A DNA stretch of 15,722 nucleotides from Cylindrobasidium torrendii FP15055 ss-10 (taxonomy: Eukaryota; Basidiomycota; Agaricomycetes; Agaricales; Physalacriaceae), in the NCBI GenBank assembly GCA_000934385.1, contig KN880847.1:1-15722 (forward strand), written 5' to 3'. The first letter of the stretch is position 1; each line of letters starts with the position of its first letter. A program made the position numbers and the translations under genes. The notes under the pieces are model-generated. The model saw nothing but the letters and a program-made list of their open reading frames with translations, was not told the origin of the DNA and did not search any database. Of the stretch, positions 9,732-15,722 are shown piece after piece.

Positions 9732-10916
9732 TTACATTATTGAACTTGTGACAAACGTACGTAGAAGATGGAATATCGCAGGGTGTTAAAGCCTATTTGC
9801 CGTTGGGCTATCCCACCCCGAATGTGAGAATGGATCATTGCTTGGGGGAATCCCTAACTGAACGGTCTCCCCTTCGTGTGTGCCTTAGATTGGATGCGAG
9901 CCTCATGCTACGAGGTGTGCGTGCCTGATTTTTCGCAATGCAGTTAGGCATGAGGTACGATGATTGCATTCGATCACCTCGTGCACTAATTAATAGTTAT
10001 TGTCATATAGTTAACACTGAAGGACACGGCCGAAACTCCGAGGCCTTCAGGCGAGTAGTAGGCTGCTGACGATTGCTTTTTCCATTTAAAAATTAAACTG
10101 CCCGACTTCCCCGACTATGGGAACAGAAAGAGGTGACGGCTATTATGCCATGTCAAGCGCTCTGATGTACTAGTGCGTATTTGGGGTCATTGTCAGCGTT
10201 TCATGGGATGCTTATCTCTGTATGGAAGGGTCAAAGGGCACCGCAATAAACGCTGCCCATCATTCTCGGGCAAGACGACACAACGTTTGTTCGACGGCTC
10301 AGCGGGAAGTTGGTTCCGCGGCACTTGCCGTTGTGCCTAGTTTGTAGGTGCCCGAGGGCCAACTGCCTCCGTCTCGTTGTCGAAACGCATGCTGGCGATA
10401 ATTACGAAAGGTACGTGGTTGCTATTATGGAGATTATATACTGCATGAACCGTGGTTGATGAGTTGAACATCAGGGTGTGAGAAGGAGCCCGTGTAATCC
10501 TGCTTGGATTAAGCGCCAAAGAGTCGTTCACTTGTAGTCCGATTGAGCGCCTGGTGCGTACTGATTACTCAATATGTCAAAATAGAGTTTGGGGTACGGC
10601 TTCAAGATTACTCGTCATGCGGTGCTATGATATTGGATTCGACTTGAGCTTGAGCGTGCGTTATTCGGACGGATCGCAGGGTGCTGAGGGCCCCTTTGCC
10701 GAATGCATCAAAATGTCTTCATTGAGTGGAGTGGTACGCGTGCGCCGTATTGTCGGGCAACAGCTATACAGTTCTACACCCCGGTGTGTCAGAAAAGTAT
10801 TGTGGTGCATGCATGTATGCATGATGTTTGCCTTTTTTGCTTGACTTGCGGGGTACTGATTGTATTGTTTCTTAGCTGTGTTGAGCGAAATCATGGAAAT
10901 ATATCGAAGGTTGAAG
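9732..10916. other. Gene-free stretch after the dioxygenase
   Basis: I find no supported coding region in these roughly 1.2 kb. The open frames are short and lack splice chains. The stretch has a cluster of short inverted repeats at 9901-9982, another small inverted repeat (CTGAAGG at 10017-10023 with CCTTCAG at 10043-10049), and a run built from ATGCATG steps near 10806-10822. If the KDZ element ends on this side of the 10970 gene, its right terminus should be here. I could not pair any sequence with a terminal inverted repeat on the left. Confidence 0.5.
9901..9982. repeat. Cluster of CCTC(A/G)TG-type short repeats in both orientations
   Basis: CCTCATGC at 9901-9908 has its exact complement GCATGAGG at 9948-9955. 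ACGAGGTG at 9910-9917 has its exact complement CACCTCGT at 9975-9982. All four copies share the core CCTC(A/G)T and lie in the order plus, minus, minus, plus within 82 bp. The arrangement resembles the subterminal repeat arrays to which DNA transposases bind, but no matching array was found on the left side. Confidence 0.45.
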
Positions 10917-10924
10917 TATATAAG
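10917..10924 (+). promoter_or_regulatory. TATA box for the gene at 10970
   Basis: TATATAAG lies 46 bp before the ATG at 10970. It supports both the start codon and the plus-strand orientation of that gene. Confidence 0.65.
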
Positions 10925-10969
10925 AGGTGCAAATGTAGCAAGAGTGTGCCTCATCCTCTCACCATTACT

Positions 10970-11784
10970 ATGTCTTCCTCCTCTTCTAACGGTTCGTCTC
11001 CAGATGTAGACATCATTCCCGTGGCGGAAGTCCCGCCCGTCTTTCATCCCGTTCCTATACACCTGCTTCGGCAGTTCGAGATTATCTTAGCTCGCGTCAT
11101 TCGCCTGACACTAGCAGGAGCTGGCGCGCCCTTCATTTTTCATGGGTCCGAGCCCCACCGTACCTCGCGCGAGCTCAACGAGGGGCACCCTTTCTACGTT
11201 TACCGACCGTCCTCTTTCGAGCCTTTTTCTAACTGGGCCCCGTCGCTGCCGATTTTGTTCAAGAACTTGGTGAGTTGATTTCACTTTTCTGACTGTATTA
11301 TCTCGTCTGATTATTCTTGACTTTTAGAACTTGATCGAGGAATACGAGCTCGAGGTCGAACTTCCTCCTACAACTGTTCGTGCGCTGCCGTTTTTGGCAA
11401 CAGCACTTCGTTTCTGGATGTTCGAGGGTGCCACCAACACGGAACGCGTAATCCACGGGATCTGGCCAGGCGCTCGTGCCCGTATGCACACGCTCATTGC
11501 GAAATTTAGCAAGGAAGACCCTCAGCCTGGCTTCGAAATTATAGTAAGTCTAACTCCCTTGAAACTGTGCTGAATCTAAGCCCTGCTGTTAGAATGGTGC
11601 AATGGATCCTATACGAATGTATATCGATGGAGCGCAAGTTGCTCCGTATCGATGTTCACTTTTCACTCGACGAGACTTGCGTCGGGGGTCTGAGTATCTG
11701 GTCGAGGTTGTCGAGCTAGAGAACGATTTCAGCTGGTTGGAGTCTGAATTGCAGCTTTGGCGCGACGAGCAGAGGGGGGAGTAG
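10970..11784 (+). CDS. Three-exon gene of unknown function (235 aa)
   Basis: Exons are 10970-11269, 11328-11543 and 11593-11784. Both introns (58 and 49 nt) are GT-AG and phase 0, with GTGAGT and GTAAGT donors. The start is fixed by the TATA box 46 bp upstream and a Ser-rich N-terminus (MSSSSSNGSSPDVDI). No signal peptide or clear membrane helix is visible, so it is probably cytosolic or nuclear. The middle has alternating hydrophobic and charged segments (RQFEIILARVIRLTLAG, EEYELEVELPPTTVRALPF), and the C-terminus is acidic and ends with WLESELQLWRDEQRGE. I do not recognise a family. The clean codon use, strong splice sites and promoter indicate a working gene. It is more likely a lineage-restricted host gene than transposon cargo, since 1.2 kb separates it from the dioxygenase. 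Confidence 0.78.
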
Positions 11785-13106
11785 GCCTGTTGGTAGCGGT
11801 AGTATCAAAGGATTGTGCTTGTTCCTCGTGATTTGGTTGTTTTTGTGCGTTGATTAATTGTATGTAGTTTTTGATTGTTGGATTGTTTTTGCAACTGAGC
11901 TCGCCGATCTGACAAGAACGTCAACTTATATTGGATTCCTTGGGCAGTTGAATAGCAAGGGCTAGTAGTCTATGTAATGGTACTCAAGACATCGACATTT
12001 GGTTGAGTTGCTTGAAACGCTGGACCTTGCGTCCACTGCTGAGGTCTTCGATTGCGGCATTTGCATACGGAAGGTTCTATCTTTTGTGCGCATATCTCTT
12101 ATTTATAAAGTCTGGCATAGCAATAACAACGCAACCGTTACTTTTACAAAGATGTGAAAGCAAAGCTTCGGCGGGTTATGTTGTCCAATGGACCAACGAC
12201 GGGGAGTGCTCGGCATTGCCCGACCTCCTAACATTAGCGAGGGGCAAGAATTTGCGCAGAGCACGCCACGTGGGTCGGTATCTTTCCTCTGCGGCCTTCA
12301 TGCTCAAAGTTACAGGTAGCTGTACCCAAAACATCGACCATAATATACAATGTCACCGTTTTCGCGCAATTTACGATTGACGCATAGATTGACCCATCGG
12401 CAGCTAGCCAACGGTACATCTGACATCCACACCTTCGGTGAATAATGATGAAGCTAAGCATTTCATGGATGTGGTATCACTGTAAAATGACATTTCAAGG
12501 TAAGGAAAATAGTATCTGATATCTGAACAAGAATGTGTCGTGTGAATGAATTTTATAGACTATACCGAGAAGTGAAAAATGACCGGGAAGCAAAATTTGC
12601 TCTAATGCAACGCTTCAAACCGATAGTCGAAGGCCGGTTTTTTCCCTGACACGTCTAGTGAGGTAGAGATGTATGCGAGACAACGTCCTAGGGATAAGAG
12701 CTAGTCGAGCCGTCGAAAAAATCAAACTTGCCCACATCGTAGCTGCTGCGCCGTATTGTTTCATCTCATGCTCACACGCGACTCGGGCCAACTGATCATG
12801 CTCTCAAATATCTGAAGCTTTTCTCCGAGGACTTTCCTACCAGATTGTGCTGGTGTGGATAGGTTTGGTTTGGGCAAGGTGGGTAATATTTCGCTTCTGT
12901 AGACCTGCTGAATGGCAGCAAAAATCATACGCTATTGATCCACCAAATGATCACCAAAATCGTGTAAATGATTGACAGTACGGTTCGACTAGCCTATCTA
13001 CCAGGTTTAACATTGACACCCCCCAAGTACATCGCCTTATTGTATTTACTGACTCGGGGGTCTGATGATTTTTCGCTTCTAGGTATAGTGTCTGTATATC
13101 TCAGGT
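11785..13106. other. Intergenic stretch between two convergent genes
   Basis: The plus-strand gene ending at 11784 and the minus-strand velvet gene ending at 13107 converge on these 1.3 kb. The first part is T-rich (11815-11895), as expected for a 3' untranslated region. A 125-codon open frame at 12003-12380 lacks promoter, splice partners and recognisable motifs, and I leave it out. No tRNA, rRNA or repeat array was recognised. Confidence 0.45.
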
Positions 13107-14153
13107 CTATTCACCGTCAAATATGTCGGAATTTTGGTCATTCGTGTCATGCCTTCCATCGTGCCCAGGGATCGGTCGCTTTTTCTTTTTGGACGTCGTC
13201 GCTTTTGGTACCACCCTAACCTTGAGTGCCGTGACCCGTGATAACGCCTGTACGATTATCAGCCCTCCAGAAAGGACCAAGGATGGTCTTCAGGCTTACA
13301 ATCGTCAATGGGGTCGATACCCCCACCGCGGGTGCATCCCTTGTTGCAAATATCCTGAATGTGTCGCTCCATGCCATCGCCGAAATGGGAGTTTGCGATT
13401 CGGTGTTGGGCGATGTTTCTATGTTAAATGTGCGGAATGAAAGTACGAAGGTGCCCTCCTCGTGCACGGATAGAAACTATGGCCAGATGAATATGTTAGA
13501 TGATCCCAGAGTGACTGTAATATACTCACCCCAAACGCGCAGACCATTATCTCTCTATCTTCCCAGTGTAGTGGCACTGCACTACTAAATATATCGCCAT
13601 GCATTAAGGTCATCGTGCATTCCTGGCTGGCATACACTGGGAGACTATGCGGGGGTATGACATGAATTGCTTGCTCTGCTGAATACTATCAATAGGATGT
13701 TGAAGCGAACTTGTCAAAAGCATAGCACACCTTGTGAAGGACAGTTGGCGCCATCCAGCTTATACAGTTGGGCTTGCATTAATGTGCGCCCATCATTTAG
13801 CTGAAGATCTCTAATGTACCCTTGGAGATCAGTGGCTCGAATGGAGCAAATGTGAGATATACCTATAATTCATAATCTCGCGCTCGCTGCCATCGCCGGG
13901 GTTTACTTCAAAAAACTGGATTTGTACGATAGGAGGCGGCTCAATTGGGCGCACGTCTATCCTGCTGCCTTTGGTTAAGTGTGCTCGCTGGAGCTGCGAC
14001 AGTCTGTGGACATTGGTCAGTGCCATTCCTACCCTCAGTTTTAGTGTTGTAACCCCACTTTCTGCCTGAAATAGGCGACTGTAGAACCCTGAGGCTCGTC
14101 CTAACAGTCATATCCTTGAAAGGCCCGTGCTTGTAATCGAAAGGGCGGGACAT
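13107..14153 (-). CDS. Velvet-domain regulator
   Basis: On the minus strand the exons are 14153-14059, 14003-13863, 13810-13731, 13678-13530, 13476-13300 and 13247-13107. The five GT-AG introns are 52-55 nt, phases agree throughout, and the product is 260 aa. A TATA box lies about 47 bp before the ATG. The velvet fold is recognised by QLQRAHL followed by RIDVRPIEPPPIVQIQFFEV near the N-terminus (the family has DRRP-(L/I)-(D/E)-PPP), then LMHGDIFSS in the middle, and VHEEGTFVLSFRTFNIET followed by WSDTFRIFATRDAPAVGVST and an SRVTALKVRV tail in the second half. It ends with a basic patch (KATTSKKKKRP) that looks like a nuclear localisation signal. Velvet proteins are fungal DNA-binding, dimer-forming regulators of development, spore formation and secondary metabolism. 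The type (VosA-, VelB- or VelC-like) cannot be settled here. The first intron (donor GTGGGG) is the least certain. Confidence 0.87.
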
Positions 14154-14199
14154 GGTCACTATGTTGGAGGGAGCACGAAGAGTTTCCTGTGAACTATGT

Positions 14200-14207
14200 T
14201 TTATATA
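14200..14207 (-). promoter_or_regulatory. TATA box of the velvet gene
   Basis: Read on the minus strand this is TATATAAA, about 47 bp upstream of the velvet ATG at 14153. The spacing matches the other TATA boxes in the window. Confidence 0.6.
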
Positions 14208-15615
14208 AGTACGTCCACCTGCAAGATCTGACGGATGGATGACATGGTCTGGCCCTTTCCTCGCTTCCTCTCTACCTGCCTTCCTGACCTGAAGAACTCT
14301 CGGGCATCCCCTAAGATTCGAAACAATAGAGTCAAACTTTTCTCACACCATACGCTTCGATTCCCATCGCAGGCTATAGTATACTACGGACTGTGGGTTT
14401 GTTGAGTACAAACGACCGCTACGTTAAACTTGAAAGTCGATGAGAAAGTACTGATATAAAGAGAGTGTATGGGCTACCGCCGGTGTGGAATAAGAGAAGT
14501 TCGAATGTAAATGCAATAGCTTAATCAGGATTCATGTCAATCACGCGGCCCTGCCCATCATGGAGCTCTGTCTAAGTCGTGACAAGTCGATGTCATTCTT
14601 TGAACTTTCGCCGCATGTATGGTGTAGTGGGGAGGAGGTCGGTACGATCGATGAGTTAACACGTTCCGTTGGTACTGCCCCGCCTGCTGGCAGCAACGCC
14701 GTCTTGGCCTTCCGTGCACTATGCATGCGGTTCTCTTTTTCTACGTGCCCACTCTTTCTAAATGCCTTAGCAGATTTTATTGTATTACATCAAAAATCGG
14801 ATTCCTATCAGGGTGGATCGTTGGGTCACTGGATCGATTCCGGCCAAGGGTATGCTGGTACTACCATGCGTGCTTTCGAATGGTGATTTGTGTTGGTGGA
14901 AATAGGTAGATTATGACATGTAAAATGCGAATTATTTGTGGATTTTCCACTTCTAAGGGCAGATGGGGGACTGCATGTACACTGCGTCCCCGTTTTAACT
15001 TTTTGAATACGGAGGCATTTCAAGTCTGCCCATGGTGCTTTTTGGTTATTGGGCATTTCTCTTTGAGGGACGGCTTTGGCTTTGTTGAGGCCACGCAGAA
15101 TCAGTTATTCCACCGCGCTTGGAGTGTTGATATTGACAGCGCCGGGTATATGTCCAGCATAACGGTCGAATCGACAGTCAATAACGTGGTAGTCGTGGAT
15201 GCGATCGTCAAAGTGTCAAAGTTTCCTTGGTAGGAGATCTTGAAGCTGCATCAAGTGTAAGCAACGAAGCTATGGCTAGTGCGATTGGCGATGCGAGGGA
15301 TAGTGAAAAGGTGGCGCTGGGGATGCGTGCGGTCGCCGGTCAGGGATGATCGGCGGGACGGCGAATCCCGATATCCTAACATCGGGGGCAGGACACGTTT
15401 GGGGCGGCACGGCTTAGTCATCCGTCGCTTTCCGCTTTAGGCCACTCGTCGCCCGACATCGTCGTCGTCGCCGTCCATCGTCGCCTGCAAACGAGGACAA
15501 GATATCCAGCTTTGACGAGCTAGGGTGAGTGATTTAATGTATTCGACGTGATATAGTGTACATGTGTTCCCCTTATATATTACTTTCCATTTGGGATAAG
15601 GCCTCGAGGATATCT
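14208..15615. other. Right flank without a confident gene
   Basis: Several open frames exist, but none could be joined into a convincing gene. The best is plus-strand 14913-15233 (106 codons, with a Val-rich end VESTVNNVVVVDAIVKV). A further open plus-strand frame at about 15186-15350 reads GDLEAASSVSNEAMASAIGD. From about 15330 the composition becomes GC-rich, with a short CGT-type run at 15461-15475. A good GTGAGT donor follows GAGCTAGG near 15532, while the minus strand has a good pyrimidine-CAG acceptor near 15490. The coding strand is therefore undecided. A gene may start here and continue beyond the window. Confidence 0.35.
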
Positions 15616-15618
15616 ACC

Positions 15619-15712
15619 CTGCGCTGCCCCGACTTCTGGGGCGCGACAGAGGCAAGGCTTCTTGGCCTTGAGGCTTCCGACTCTGCGCTGCCCCGGCTTT
15701 GGGGCGCGACAG
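15619..15712. repeat. Duplicated GC-rich hairpin unit at the right edge
   Basis: Two imperfect copies of a 30-31 bp unit occur at 15619-15649 and 15683-15712, 64 bp apart. Both start CTGCGCTGCCCCG and end GGGGCGCGACAG, and they differ only in the short centre. Within each copy GCCCC and GGGGC can pair into a hairpin. The spacer carries a further small inverted repeat (AAGGC with GCCTT). The array is cut by the end of the window, so more copies may follow. It could be a minisatellite or part of a repeat element. Confidence 0.65.
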
Positions 15713-15722
15713 GTGTAAGGGT

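Noticed and set aside
2621..9861. Nine-base direct repeat CCTAACTGA at 2621-2629 and 9853-9861, flanking the three-gene block like a target-site duplication
   Set aside because: The bases just inside the two copies show no inverted-repeat similarity, and a 9-base match between two non-coding stretches of this size is quite likely by chance.
12003..12380. Plus-strand open frame of 125 codons
   Set aside because: It has no TATA box, no splice partners and no coding-like codon pattern in an otherwise gene-free stretch.
1..15722. tRNA or rRNA genes, CRISPR arrays, bacterial operons
   Set aside because: No tRNA-like or rRNA-like sequence was recognised on reading, there are no regularly spaced repeats, and the intron-split genes exclude a prokaryotic source.

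Overview
The window is nuclear DNA of a filamentous fungus, almost certainly an agaricomycete basidiomycete. The genes are split by many very short GT-AG introns, mostly 47-59 nt. There are TATA boxes about 45-60 bp before start codons, a KDZ-type transposase next to a TET/JBP dioxygenase (a pairing known chiefly from basidiomycetes), and a velvet-domain regulator. All gene models below were spliced by hand from the sequence, without transcripts or homology searches.

Layout. Positions 1-1442 hold no convincing gene, only a weak minus-strand candidate. A two-exon gene of unknown function lies at 1443-2619 (+) and has a Cys/His cluster across its splice site. Three genes then follow head to tail on the plus strand, only 100 and 146 bp apart: a small unknown gene in six exons (2833-3587), an apparently intact 10-exon KDZ transposase of 1238 aa (3688-7886), and an apparently intact 5-exon TET/JBP-type 2-oxoglutarate/Fe(II) dioxygenase of 491 aa (8033-9731). 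About 1.2 kb without genes follows, including a cluster of short inverted repeats near 9900. Next come a 3-exon unknown gene (10970-11784, +), a second gene-poor stretch (11785-13106), and a 6-exon velvet-domain gene on the minus strand (13107-14153). The last 1.5 kb has no confident gene and ends in a duplicated GC-rich hairpin unit cut by the window edge.

How the parts may work together. The core is a KDZ transposon that carries a DNA-modification eraser. The transposase has CxC2-type zinc motifs and a D...D...E RNase H-fold core for mobilisation. The dioxygenase keeps its iron and 2-oxoglutarate ligands and is expected to oxidise 5-methylcytosine, possibly to counter host silencing or change target choice. 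The small gene just upstream may be a third cargo gene. I could not find terminal inverted repeats or target-site duplications, so the limits of the element are open. The velvet gene and the 235-aa gene are probably host genes flanking the insertion.
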